The position numbers and the translations under genes are program-made. A stretch of 22,662 nt of DNA, taken from Plasmodium relictum. Taxonomy: Eukaryota > Apicomplexa > Aconoidasida > Haemosporida > Plasmodiidae. The stretch lies in assembly GCF_900005765.1 (NCBI RefSeq), contig NW_021628834.1, positions 1 to 22,662 of the forward strand, in the 5' to 3' direction. A model generated the notes under the pieces. The model did not search any database. It was given only the letters and a program-made list of their open reading frames with translations, and was not told the DNA's origin. Of the stretch, positions 1 through 9,660 are shown one piece after another; positions within the stretch are counted from its first letter, which is position 1; the number at the start of each line of letters is the position of its first letter.

Positions 1-121
1 TAATTTAATCGACTACATAAAATTGAATCTCTCATAAAAAAAAATGTGTGCTCTAAAAGTTTTTATATGTAATTTTTCATCATTAAGTATCAAAAAGGTA
101 AATAAAACTTTTTATTTGCCA
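1..121 (-). mobile_element. End fragment of a family-C LTR
   Basis: Around 97-121 there is a near-palindrome that opens GGTAAATAAAA and closes TTTTTATTTGCCA. It corresponds to the LTR end at 13339-13363 (GGATAAATAAAA ... TTTACCA), which abuts the pol tail of element 2. By that comparison the LTR ends at base 121, and its body lies upstream of the window. In LTR orientation this is the 5' (U3) end on the minus strand. The same stretch recurs at 21473-21593, where more of the LTR is visible. Confidence 0.6.
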
Positions 122-1190
122 TCACTATAAAAATATTTGTATTATATTATAATGAATTAATATGTTATGTTCTTATTTTTTTATTTTTTATTTATTTTTT
201 CCCTTATATTATCGAGTGATTATTAAAAAAATTCTTAAATATATATTTAAATGAACCAATACAGTTTAAATTATTACATAAAATTATATATCTCTTATTC
301 ATAAAAAAATAATTCTTAATTTTTATAAAGATTAAAAAAATGAGAAAAAAAAAAAAAATTATTATTATATAAATAAATATTTCAAATCGATGATTATATT
401 AATACATATTATAATAGAAAAAGAAAATTTTTTATTCCTTTTCTTTTTAATTTTTTTTTTATATTTAGTATTATTTTTTAATATTTTTAAAAATTTTATC
501 TATATCGTTCCCAATATAAAAATAATATAAGTTTTTAAATAATTTTAACATTTTTATATTCTTATTTTTTAGAATTTATTAAAAAAAAAATAAAAAAATT
601 AAGGAAAAAATAAGATCACTAAAAATTTTTAATGAAAATATAATAAAATTATAGTGGATTAAATTTATAATAATAAAATTTTAGATAAAGATTTTTAGTA
701 AATGAAATGGTATGATGAAAAAAAAGAAAAAAAAATAATTGTAAAAATAATATTTTATAAAAAAATAAAAAATTAAGAGTATAGATATTTCATTTAAATA
801 AAAAAACTCATTATCATAAATATTGTATTAAATTCGTGTATAATTTTTTATTTATTTTTTTTTTTAAATATAAGATTATTTCTTTTAGGTTAATTAAAAT
901 TATTAATTAAACATATTATATAAAAGTTTGTTTAATTAGAATAATTTCCATGCTCTTAATATTTTAATATTTTAAAATTAATTAAAACATGTATTTTTAA
1001 TAAATGTAATTTTAAATTAACTAATACATATAAAGGAAGATATTAAATAAAAGAAAAATTAAGGTTTGGCTTTATTAATTTTTATATTATTTATTCTATA
1101 TTCACATGTATTTTCTCAAAAAAGAACTTATTTTTTTTTTTCTAATATAGGAGAAAAATTATATATCAAAATAAAAATTGTAATTTATAT
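1..1190. repeat. Left copy of a 1190-bp near-identical direct repeat
   Basis: Bases 1-1190 match 21473-22662 position for position with a constant offset of 21,472. I found two substitutions: T591 against C22063, and G838 against A22310. There are no indels, even in long A or T runs. The first 121 bases are the terminal part of a family-C LTR; the rest is AT-rich non-coding DNA. The match reaches both window edges, so its true length is unknown. It may be a tandem segmental duplication, or a contig-end overlap from assembly. Confidence 0.97.
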
Positions 1191-1560
1191 ATAAAAAAAG
1201 TTAACTTATTTTGGATAGTTAAAATCTTAATTGATCTTTATCAACAAGTTCATTGGTTCATGTTTATTAATGAATTCTAAAAATTTTATGTTTATTTTCT
1301 TTTTAAAATAAAAAAATAGGATTTTTTTATAGAAATTTTTTTATTACGGATTTCATATAAAATCTTTAAAAATGGTTTTTATTTCTTAAAATATTTTTCT
1401 AATTTTATGTATAATTTTGTTGTTTTATTTTACTTTGATTTTAAATATAATATGAATATTGAAAATATATAACATAATATTAAAAATTGTACTAAATAAA
1501 AAATTAATATTCTTTCATTAAAACAAATTACTTGGTATTTTAAAAGTATAAAATTTGAAT
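122..1560. other. AT-rich intergenic DNA upstream of the gene
   Basis: This stretch has long homopolymer A and T runs, stop codons in all frames, and no recognisable domain, RNA gene or LTR end. It presumably includes the promoter and 5' UTR of the gene starting at 1561, but no specific element can be named. Bases up to 1190 are duplicated at the right edge of the window; bases 1191-1560 are present once here. Confidence 0.6.
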
Positions 1561-2578
1561 ATGAATAGTTGTAATAACCAAAGTAACCTTTTCACAAAAG
1601 GAACTTTCACTATAAGGAAGATGGGTTTAAATTATTACTCCATAAATTCATTTAAAAATGATAAAGAAAAATGTAAAAGTGTAAATCATATAAATTTAAA
1701 TTCATATAAATTGTTTATTGCACTTTTCTTTTATTTTTCATATTTTTTATTACAAGTAAGATGAAAGCAAAACTTAAAATACTATCAATTTTTTCTTTTT
1801 TTAAAATACTTATTTAAATTAAAACTATATTAACATAGAATCTCTCTTTAACCAAATTTTAATTACCTTATAGAATATGATTCAACCAAAAAATAAAATT
1901 TCTGAACTAAATTTAATTAAAGATAACCTAAGGATCATGTTCGAAGGACAAGGAGAAGCAAATAAAGATGTTTCTGATATGAATCAAATAAAATTGACTT
2001 CTTTAGATGATGGAAATGAAAACAATGATGAGAATGGTGATAATAGTGAAAATGAAAATGATGATAAGAGTGATGATGAAAATAATGATGGCGAAAATGA
2101 AAATAGTGATGAGATTGAAAGTGAAGATGATAGTGATATTAATGACTTAGATATAAATAAGGATTCTTATAATGCAATGTTAAATTGTTGGAGAAAAAGA
2201 TGTTATGATACAACAAATATTATTACTTCTACATGGTTTCAGTGGTACTGTGGAGTCAAAACTAAAGATATGGATGAACAATGGAAAGATGAAATGTTTG
2301 AATCTTGGCAAAATCTTATGTTTGGAGAGTTACTGGAAGAAGATAAAAAAAACATACATAAACTTAAAAAAATGATAAAAAAAAAATCTTCAGCAGATTC
2401 TATCCAAAAGATTTACAAAAAAGGAGATAAATTATGGAAGAAGCGTATGAGAGAATTAAGGAAAGAGTGGAAGGATTTTATGGTTGACTGTCTTGAAATG
2501 TGGGAAGACATAAAAGATCATACAAGAAGTGATGATGAAGACGATGACGAAAGAGGAGCACCAAGCATAATAGCATAA
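1561..2578 (+). CDS. Two-exon, putatively exported acidic tryptophan-rich protein
   Basis: Exon 1 is 1561-1755 (ATG at 1561). A phase-0 intron follows at 1756-1873, and exon 2 is 1874-2578, ending in TAA. The spliced protein is 299 residues. Residues 51-64 form a hydrophobic segment, a recessed signal or membrane anchor as in many Plasmodium exported proteins. About 20 residues later, R85-I-M-F-E89 resembles the PEXEL motif RxLxE, but with Met for Leu. Residues 110-161 are an Asp/Glu/Asn/Ser low-complexity tract. Residues 171-276 are a charged, probably helical domain with eight Trp (LNCW, TWFQW, EQW, ESW, KLW, KEW, EMW), resembling the Plasmodium tryptophan-rich antigen C-terminal domain. 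The C-terminus is again acidic. The function of such proteins is mostly unknown; some bind erythrocytes. A PHIST-like domain or a lineage-specific family is possible. The gene model is strong and the family call moderate. Nothing in it looks broken. Confidence 0.75.
1756..1873 (+). other. Phase-0 spliceosomal intron of the exported-protein gene
   Basis: The donor is CAA|GTAAGA at 1756 and the acceptor is TTATAG| ending at 1873. Both fall on codon boundaries, so the reading frame runs from the hydrophobic segment of exon 1 into the acidic exon 2. At 118 bp it is a normal length for Plasmodium. A short first exon carrying the hydrophobic segment, then an intron and a long second exon, is the usual layout of exported-protein genes in this genus. 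Confidence 0.8.
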
Positions 2579-3525
2579 AAAAAATACAAGTATGAATATA
2601 TTCAGAAGAATAAGAAGAGTATTGATGGTTCAATAAGTTAGATAATTAAAAAAATTCAGGTGGTAATAATATAGCTAAAGGCATTATTTACAAAGGAATG
2701 AAAAAGAGTCTCGTAGTGAACTAAGAAAAATTAATTTGGGCTTCCTATATTATCAATTATCTAATAAATTTGTAATATGTAAAGAATGAAAAAAAAAATT
2801 AATATAAATAAAAAGGAATTAAAAAAACTATAATGAAATTACTTAAGGGAATATATAAGCTTATTTCATATGCTTTATACCATGTTTATTTTTTTAATTG
2901 CATATATTGGCAAAAATAAAATTTCTTAATATTTTTTATTCAACTTATTTTATAATTTATATTAAATATTCCAATTATTAGAAATATTAAAAAGCATATG
3001 CTAAATTAAAATCATTTTTAATATTCCTTCATTAAAAATATATTTGCATTTATTATATGAATATGCATGAATATATTTTTTTTATGTTGTATAGGTGAAT
3101 TTATGTTTATAAATATATTATTGATCTTCTTATTGATGCACAATACATATTTATACTCTAAATCTAAAAATCAATTTTTATTTTTAAGTAAAAGAAAATA
3201 TTTATGTATTTTCACATAAAAATTAACATATATTTATAATATACTATACATAACACTTTTAAGAGATTTTTACTAGCTTATTAAAACAAATGAAATTATA
3301 TAGAAATATTTTTTTTTTTTAAATGTTTTTTTCCAGAAATTTAATTTAAATGTTATATTGAAATATGAGATAAAAAATTTATTTATTCCAATAATTTAAA
3401 AAGATAAAAATAAAACAATCTTCGATTATATACATTGCAATATAAATTTCCTAATAAAAATTATTTCTTATTTCAATTTTTTTATTTTTTTTTTTAATCT
3501 ATATTTTTAAATTATTTATGTATAT
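2579..3525. other. 3' flank of the gene; no further gene seen
   Basis: The first 180 bases or so are less AT-extreme than the rest and probably include the 3' UTR. The remainder is AT-rich with homopolymer runs and frequent stops in every frame. I see no RNA gene, repeat array or retrotransposon domain. Confidence 0.55.
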
Positions 3526-3573
3526 TATTAATAAAGGATATAATTAACCTTCTATAATACAATAATTTATATA
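3526..3573 (+). mobile_element. Truncated 5' end of a family-B LTR
   Basis: AATAAAGGATATAATTAACC, followed by TTCTATAATA, closely matches the first 45 bases of the family-B LTR at 17041. The sequence then breaks off at 3573 and an LTR end of opposite orientation (TGATTTATTAAT) begins at 3574. It is probably a remnant left by deletion or insertion. Confidence 0.55.
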
Positions 3574-3981
3574 TGATTTATTAATCGCCCCTTCAACAAC
3601 TTTGTTAGAGTACTGAACAAATTAATGTAGCATGCGAAAAAATCTCCACTAATTTTAGTTATAAAATAACATAACACAGCTAATTATATCTTCTTTGTAT
3701 AATCACTTATATAATATAAAATAAATAAATTTGTTTTATATCTCATTTTTTTAAATCACGTTTTTCAACAATTTTTTTACCACAAACTATCATCATTTAC
3801 TTAGTATTTTTTTTTTTATAAATCAAGTTTCTTAATAGTTTTTATTTTTAACTATTATATATTATTTTTAAAACTTAATTATATACGAAGTAAAAAAAAA
3901 AATTATACTCATAATTTTTTTTTTTAAATATTTCTTTTTTTAAGAAAAAAATTAAGCAATATATAAAATATTTTATAAACC
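3574..3981 (-). mobile_element. LTR fragment, family C-like
   Basis: It begins TGATTTATTAATCGCCCC, the usual 3' LTR end read in reverse. After the shared terminal hairpin it has the family-C signature AATCTCCACTAA, also seen near 12847 and, as ATTTCCACTAA, near 21243. The family-C right end is not found before element 1 starts at 3982. The rest may lie beyond element 1, from 11304 onward, where AAGTATAATATATATAAAAT resembles internal LTR-C sequence. Confidence 0.5.
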
Positions 3982-5075
3982 TGATTTATTAATTAGATAT
4001 TCAAAGACTTGGATAAAAGTAATGAACATCCAAGTTAATAAAGAGCAAGATTTAGGACTCCATTATAATTTTGTATTATAGATTCTATTTTTGTAGTACA
4101 AAATTAATTAAATCACTTTAAGAAAATAAGTCTATAAAAGTTAAAATAAAAGCAATCTACTTGCTATCTTTTTCTTTTTCAATCTTTCTCCATAAAAAAT
4201 TCATTCCCCAAAAAAAAAAATAAAAATAAATAAAAAAATAAAAAAGAAGACATAATATAATCATAGCCGAACTACGTCAAAAAAAATAGTAATGTGACAC
4301 ACTAAGTTGGTCAAGGCTCTAGTAACTGATTTCATGCAATGTACTCTTGGATAAAGGAATAATTATTTAAGTTATAAATAATTGTTTAGTACTTGATTTA
4401 TTATTTGGCCGTTTAATGACTTTGCTAGAGTATTAAACAAACAAATTAATAAAGAGTATTTATGACTGAGTAAAATTTTATTACGCTTTTAATAGCCTTA
4501 TTAATTGTTATAAATGAGTTTTTAATTATAAAGAATTACTTATTCTTTTAATTAAAAACATATATACAAACTATAACAATTAATAAAGTCAAATCTTTAT
4601 ATTATTCAATGTTATTTTTAAAATATAACATTAATTATACAAAAATTATTAATCTTATCTTTTTAATTTTTAAAAAAGATATTTAAATTAATAATTAACA
4701 AAAAATTTTCTTAAACGAAAAACACAAAAAAAAACCAAAAATATTTCCCAAAACAAAAATAAAACAAAAACAAAAAAAAAATATCTATTTTTTTTTTTTT
4801 TTTTTTTATTAGTGTTAGTACACAATTAGTTTGTGCATACACATACACAAACTAGCTTAGTGTATTACAATAATTATAATATTCTCTATTACTCAGTCAG
4901 TGCATGGGCACTTGTAGATACACGTACAGTAACCTAGCATTTTGTACTGAAAAAGGTTAATAATAACCTTTATTAACCAGTACTATGAAATTAATTACTA
5001 ACATATATATAAGTTTTATTAAGATAAACCTCAAACTATACATTAATTAAGGGCAATGAATTTATTCATTGACCA
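3982..5075 (-). repeat. 3' LTR of element 1 (family A), split by a family-B LTR
   Basis: Ends are TGATTTATTAATTAG at 3982 and TTCATTGACCA at 5075. Removing the insertion 4394-4979 and one copy of its GTACT duplication leaves 503 bp, against 504 bp for the 5' LTR at 10718-11221. The pol stop codon lies just inside this LTR: on the minus strand it opens TGGTCAATGAATAA, and in the pol frame the TAA ends the polyprotein. Confidence 0.85.
4394..4979 (-). mobile_element. Solo LTR, family B, inserted in element 1's 3' LTR
   Basis: It is 586 bp, running from TGATTTATTATTTGG to TTTATTAACCA, and is flanked by the perfect 5-bp duplication GTACT (4389-4393 and 4980-4984). It has the longer U3 variant containing ACTCAGTCAGTGCATGGG, shared only with the copy at 12200-12806 in the opposite orientation. 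There is no internal coding region. Confidence 0.9.
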
Positions 5076-5087
5076 ATTCTCCATCAC

Positions 5088-5547
5088 TGATTTATTAATT
5101 GGATATTCAAAGAATCGAATAAAAGTAATGAATATCCAAGTTAATAAAGAGCAAATTTTAGGACTCCTTTATAATTTTGTATTATAGATCTTATTTATAA
5201 TACAAAATTAATTAAATCACTAAAATTTTTTAAAATCTATAAAAGTTAGAAAAAAATAAAAGCAATCCACTTGCTAATCTTTTCTCATTTAATTTCTCTT
5301 CTTTTTTAAAATCTTTTTTCTTTTTTTAAAAAAAAATTAAAAAAAAATAAAAAAATAAAAAAAAGACATAATATAATTATAGCCTAGATGTGTCTTAAAA
5401 AAATATATATAATTAGATACACTAAGTCAAGGTTCTAATAGCTTAATTTTTTAGCACGCAATATTTTCCAAAAGAAGACATAATTATTTAAATTTTAAAT
5501 ATTAAAAATGCATATTAATTAAGGGAAATGGATTTATTCATTGGCCA
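5088..5547 (-). mobile_element. Solo LTR, family A, inserted in the last codons of pol
   Basis: It is 460 bp, from TGATTTATTAATTGG to TTCATTGGCCA, flanked by perfect ATCAC duplications (5083-5087 and 5548-5552). It landed 12 bp from the start of element 1's own 3' LTR, so two family-A LTRs sit almost side by side. It lacks the AAGTTTTATTAAG segment that the other A copies have near this end. The pol frame runs by chance into it and ends at a false stop at 5515. Confidence 0.9.
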
Positions 5548-5919
5548 ATCACCTAAACAAAGTAACCACGTTACTTTATTTCGTTGTTCTTTATCCCACT
5601 TTACAACATCTAAACCTTTTTTTATATCTTTATATATCTTTCCACTTTTCCCTTTAACTAATATTTCATGTATAACATTACTTTTTCCATAAATATCAAA
5701 ATGACTCTTAGGCTCTAATAAACTAGTGGATATGGACTTCCTTTTATCCTTGCCAACAATCTGTATTAAGTTCTTTAGCTGATTCTCATATATTTCTCTG
5801 GTTTTACGGCTTAGCAACTTAACTTTTGCTAAAGGAATCTGTATCTCTTAACCTCTATAATATATAAGTATAACTTGTACGACATTACCATTAGTCTTTG
5901 TAACTCTATAAGGAAAAGA
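5548..5919 (-). pseudogene. Element 1 integrase C-terminus and pol tail
   Basis: This continues the integrase reading frame after stops at 5920-5922 (TGA, where Trp would fit the PY-SFPYRV context) and 5848-5850 (TAA). SFPYRVTK resembles the GPY/F module found after the core of many Ty3/gypsy integrases. The Lys-rich remainder ends LLCLGD before the solo LTR. With the LTR removed, only a few more codons follow, and the stop codon lies inside the 3' LTR. Only the part from 5817 down forms an open stretch. Element 2 has a homologous tail at 13364-13673, which supports this as true coding sequence. Confidence 0.75.
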
Positions 5920-6693
5920 TCAATAAGGTTTATGTTGATAATTTTCACTGTAGTGTTCTAATTGTTTTCTTTCATAATCGGACAGTTCATATGAAATGAT
6001 ATTTCCTACATTAATATATCTTCTTATAATTTTCATTTTCTCATCAATTTTATTTAAGTCTTTATATATCTTTTTCCAACGATCTTTTAAATGGAGAATT
6101 CTTACTTCTGATGACGTTTCAGGCATTATTCTAGAGAAACCTAGGCATATACAATCAATTCCAAACATAGTAAAGTATGGAGTTTCACCAATTGAACCAT
6201 GAGGTGTATTATTATAAATTAATACAGCATCTCTTACTATATCTTCGAAAGATACATCATCTTTTGTATATAAAGTTTTAAGTATATAATCTAGGCTTTT
6301 ATGAGAACTTTCATTTATACCATTTGCTTGTGGATAATGAGCACTAGTGTGGAACAATTTTATTTGTAACTCATTAATAACATAATTTTGAAATTCCTGA
6401 CTCATGAATATAGAACCTCGATCAGTAAGTATACATTTAGGGCAACCAAAATAAGGAACCCAATTATCTTTTAACGTCCTAATGGCGTCTATAGTAGTAG
6501 GAAGCTTATCTGTTACATTAGTCACCATAAAACGTGAGAAATGATCAATTGCTACTTGTATATAATATTCTTTTTCTTTCCATTTTCTTGGTCCTATTGT
6601 ATCTAATGAAAGCATATCAAATGGATTCGGTTTTGATAACGATTGATTTAAATCGGGTTTAAATTTTTTATTACGCATTACTAGACAAATCAA
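5920..6693 (-). pseudogene. Element 1 integrase catalytic core (rve family)
   Basis: A 257-codon open segment encodes the RNase H-fold integrase core that would insert the element's DNA. The acidic triad is present: D31 in LSLDTIGP, D91 in ILTDRGS and E128 in NGINESSH. D91 and E128 are separated by 36 residues (usually 35), and ANGINE matches the usual DGQxE context. The segment is open, but it is out of frame with the H2C2 region upstream; the break at about 6690 removes the first Cys of that zinc site. It has no good ATG of its own and was part of a pol polyprotein. It is a fragment of a dead gene, though the core residues are unmutated. Confidence 0.88.
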
Positions 6694-7589
6694 TTTGTAA
6701 CATATTCTTCAATATCTCTACTAACATTAGGCCACCAGAAATGTTTTTGAACTTTTTTAAATGTTTTATTAGCTCCATAATATCCAGAAAATTTACTATT
6801 GTGAAACCAATACATTAAGTGAACTCTATATTTCTCAGGTATATATAATCTTCCTGTTTTATAATGTATAGGAAATGCATCCTTCCATATCACATCTCTT
6901 GGTATTTCCTTTTTATCCATCTTAACAGCTTCAGCTATTTCTTGTACTGATGGTATAACATGTGAATCTTCATTTTCCTCAAATGGTTTATAACACTGCA
7001 GTACCATGTAATTGGGATTTTCAATATCATCTTCTACGGACCTAGTAATCCAACCAGCTAAGCTATTTTCATTCCCATCAATATGTTCAAATACTAGATT
7101 AAATTCAGATAACCTTAATTTCCATTGATATAATTTCCCAGAGTTAATTGACTCTAATCCTTTTAAACCTTTACAGTCTGTTTTAATTAAATTTTTGGAT
7201 CCTTTTATATAATAGTCAAAAGTTTCACATGTTATTACTATAGCAAATAATTCTTTTTCTATGGTGCTCCATCTCCTTTGTACATCATTCAACTTTCTAG
7301 AAGTAAAATGAATAAATTTATTAAACCAAGTCTTTTCATCTACTTGTACTAAAACAGCACCTATAGCATAGTCAGATGCATCTGTATAAATGATATAAGG
7401 TTTTCCAGGTTCAGGGAATGATAATAATATAATTTCAGCCATTTTTCTCCTAATATGTTCAAATATTTGAAAATGTTCTTCAGTTCTTAAAAACTTTTCC
7501 TTTTTAGATGTCAAAGGGACTAATCTAGAAATTAATTCAGAGAAATTTCTAATATAATTTCTATAATAATTAACAGCTCCTAAGAAAGA
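6690..7589 (-). pseudogene. Element 1 RNase H and integrase H2C2 domain
   Basis: The open segment is 6690-7514; the frame extends upstream through NYYRNYI to a TGA at 7590-7592. RNase H, which degrades the RNA of the RNA/DNA hybrid, shows D45 in IIYTDASDY, E88 in TIEKELFAIV and D113 in LIKTDCKGL (numbered from 7514). The fourth acid is lost: the usual AD of the ADALSR-like motif is A153-G154 in NSLAGWITR. Then comes the integrase N-terminal zinc-binding region, FHNSKFSGYYGANKTFKK. The first His is there, the second His is Tyr, and the first Cys falls at the frame break. FWWPNVSRDIEEYV is typical of the family. Confidence 0.88.
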
Positions 7590-7592
7590 TCA

Positions 7593-7787
7593 TAATTGTT
7601 TCTTTGTTTTTGGACTTGTAGCTTTCATAATAGTACATATTCTATAGGGTGAAGGTTTTATCCATTGGTGATAGATCTTTGCCCTAAATAGGTTATAGAA
7701 GTTTTAAAAAATTCACATTTTTCTACATTTATTCCTAAATTATTTTCAATAAGTAATGCAATTACTTTCTTCCATATTCTAAAATGT
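7593..7787 (-). pseudogene. Element 1 reverse transcriptase thumb region, frameshifted
   Basis: This is the continuation of RT on the far side of the solo LTR. NVEKCEFFKTSITYLG is the conserved motif after the RT palm (compare KCEFF...FLG in Ty3/gypsy). A one-base frame break lies near 7650. After it the frame reads KPSPYRICT and KTKKQL, then meets TGA at 7590-7592 where the family has Trp (QLWSFLG). This joins the RNase H segment. Confidence 0.8.
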
Positions 7788-8391
7788 TGGTTAATAAAAT
7801 ATGTTATTAACCTTTTGTAGTACACTAAGCTAGTTTACTAGTCGTGTACGTACAAGTTAGCCATGTACTGATGCTAGTTAAAAAAAAAAAAAATATATAA
7901 AGTTATTTTTTTTTTTTGTTTATTTTTATTTATATACATCTTTGTAATTAAAAAAAAAATAAATTAAATTAATTTATTTTATTTTTTTTTTTTGGTTGTT
8001 GACATTTTTGTTTTTTTTCGAATTAAATAAAGAATTAACTTTTACTCTTAAAAATTTAAGATATAAAACGAATAATGTATGTGTTTGAAATAACATTGAA
8101 TAATTTAAAGTTTTGACTTTATTAATTGTTATAATTTGTATGTACGTTTTTAATTAAAAGAATAACTAATTCTTTGTAAATAGAAACTCATTTATATCAA
8201 TTAATAGGTCTATTAAAAGATGCAGTAAAATTTAACTTAGATTAAATATTATGCATCATAAGAAGACATTATATATATAAAAAAAAAATAAGTATATATA
8301 TATATAAACGTATACTTAGTTATATATGCTCTTTATTAATTTGTTTGTTTAATACTCTAGCAAAATTATTAAACGGGCAATTAATAAATCA
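7788..8391 (+). mobile_element. Solo LTR, family B, inserted in reverse transcriptase
   Basis: It is 604 bp, from TGGTTAATAAAAT to ATTAATAAATCA, flanked by perfect AATGT duplications (7783-7787 and 8392-8396). It is in the opposite orientation to element 1. RT reads FEH on one side and HFRIWKK on the other, so it interrupted a once continuous frame. A near-palindrome opens it and a second one (GTTTAATAC ... TATTAAAC) closes it. Confidence 0.93.
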
Positions 8392-9133
8392 AATGTTCAA
8401 AATTTGTTTTTGTTAATATGATGATGCCATCCATATATACAACTATAGATTTTTCTCTAATTAATTCCATAAAAATATTCTCCATTATCCTTTGAAACTG
8501 TGCTGGACTAGTTTTCAAACCAAAAGGTAATATATTAAAAACTAATGCTCCACATTGAAGTATTATAAACCCAGTATAAGGCTTGTTATTCTTATCTAAT
8601 GCTATATTCCAAAATCCATTTTTAAGATCTATTTTAGAAAACTATTTAGCTCCAGAAAATATTTGAAATATATGTTTCATATGTGGCATCGTATACACAT
8701 CATCTACAATAAATCTATTTAGATAACTATAATCTATAGTAACTCTAAAATCACCATCTTTCTTCTTAACTAATACTATTGGTGAAGCTCAAGTTGCATA
8801 ATCAACTTCAGTTATTACACCTGATTGTAACATCTCATCAATTTTTTTATGTAATTCATCTAACATTTCTTCACTTAATGTCCTTAGTCTGAATCTTTTT
8901 GGTTTTCCTTTTACATCAATTGATATTTTGTATTTACCGGTACTTTCTAAAATTTTGTTGTTTCTCCATAATACTAACATATGCTCCAGTTCTTTATGTA
9001 ATTTCTCCTTATATTCCTTTGAAATCAAATCAGTCTCATCAACTAAACGTTGAATAATAACTTGATCAGTACCTTTCATCTCTTCAGTCTGTTCCAGCTT
9101 TACTCTCATAATATAATTAACAACATTTTTCTG
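8392..9133 (-). pseudogene. Element 1 reverse transcriptase fingers and palm
   Basis: The enzyme would copy the element's RNA into DNA in cytoplasmic particles. It starts after a TAA at 9134-9136 that separates it from protease in the same frame. 8789-9109 is an open piece ending in TGA at 8789-8791, where Trp is expected before ASPIVLVKKKDG. A TAG at 8642-8644 again replaces Trp, before FSKIDLKNGFWNI, which holds the first catalytic Asp. LPFGLKTSPAQFQRIM follows. The active-site box is VYMDGIII: the second Asp of YxDD is Gly. The frame then runs into the solo LTR. Two Trp-to-stop changes plus the lost Asp make it certainly inactive. Confidence 0.92.
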
Positions 9134-9136
9134 TTA

Positions 9137-9660
9137 TGTGATACAAAATCCTAAATCATACATAATATCAGAGCTTATTAATATAAAAGATTTCTCTGAT
9201 GGTACTATTGTAAATCTTACTTTGGCTTTCCTTTTGGTATATTTTTCCTCTACTATGACTTCTTCAGACATTTTCTCCCCTGATTTACCTTCCATTCCAC
9301 TAACTTCAAAAGAATGGGCATTAGGATCAAATTATATTTCTAATTTTCTAGTCATATTTTCAGATATTGTACACAAATCAGCTCCAAAGTCAAGTAATAC
9401 TTCCACTATTTTCCCATTTATCTTAGCAATTTGATTACGCTTTTTACAATGCTCTTTACGACCTTCATTACCTTCAGCTCTATTAACAGACATCCCTTTC
9501 TCTTCTTTTTCTGAATCATCTTCTTTGCTGTTTACTTCCTCTTCAGAATTTTCCAAACTCAACTTATTAATTCTATTTTTCTTCTTAATAAAATTTTCTT
9601 CTTCATTGCATAATTTATCTCTATGATATTTTTCTTTAGCTCTTTCTCTTTGCTAAGTAC
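9137..9660 (-). pseudogene. Element 1 aspartic protease region
   Basis: The frame opens just after gag, shifted by one base, through a Lys/Glu-rich linker. The open part 9332-9562 ends with VEVLLDFGADLCTIS, clearly the retropepsin active-site motif (LLDTGAD) with Phe for the Thr next to the catalytic Asp. A TAA at 9332-9334 interrupts it; beyond, the same frame reads to ILISSDIMYDLGF, a typical end of these proteases, then TAA at 9134-9136. The enzyme would cleave Gag and Pol. The +1/-1 relation to gag may be an old programmed frameshift or simple decay. Element 2 has lost this domain. Confidence 0.85.

Noticed and set aside
122-1560. Centromere-like or ncRNA content in the AT-rich left flank
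   Set aside because: There is no regular repeat or conserved structure beyond the AT-rich composition normal for Plasmodium intergenic DNA.
5515-5547. C-terminal codons of the pol tail ending at 5515
   Set aside because: They are read from the solo family-A LTR inserted at 5088-5547; the true end of pol lies in the 3' LTR.
5996-6202. Open frame on the + strand, 68 codons
   Set aside because: It is antisense to the integrase core, which has clear family motifs; the hydrophobic look comes from reverse-reading Lys/Asn/Glu codons.
5920-8791. TGA read as Trp (altered genetic code)
   Set aside because: Three TGA sites fit Trp, but TAG and several TAA stops, frameshifts and lost active sites occur in the same element, so decay explains it better.
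9138-9434. Open frame on the + strand, 98 codons
   Set aside because: It is antisense to the protease region of element 1 and has no recognisable domain.
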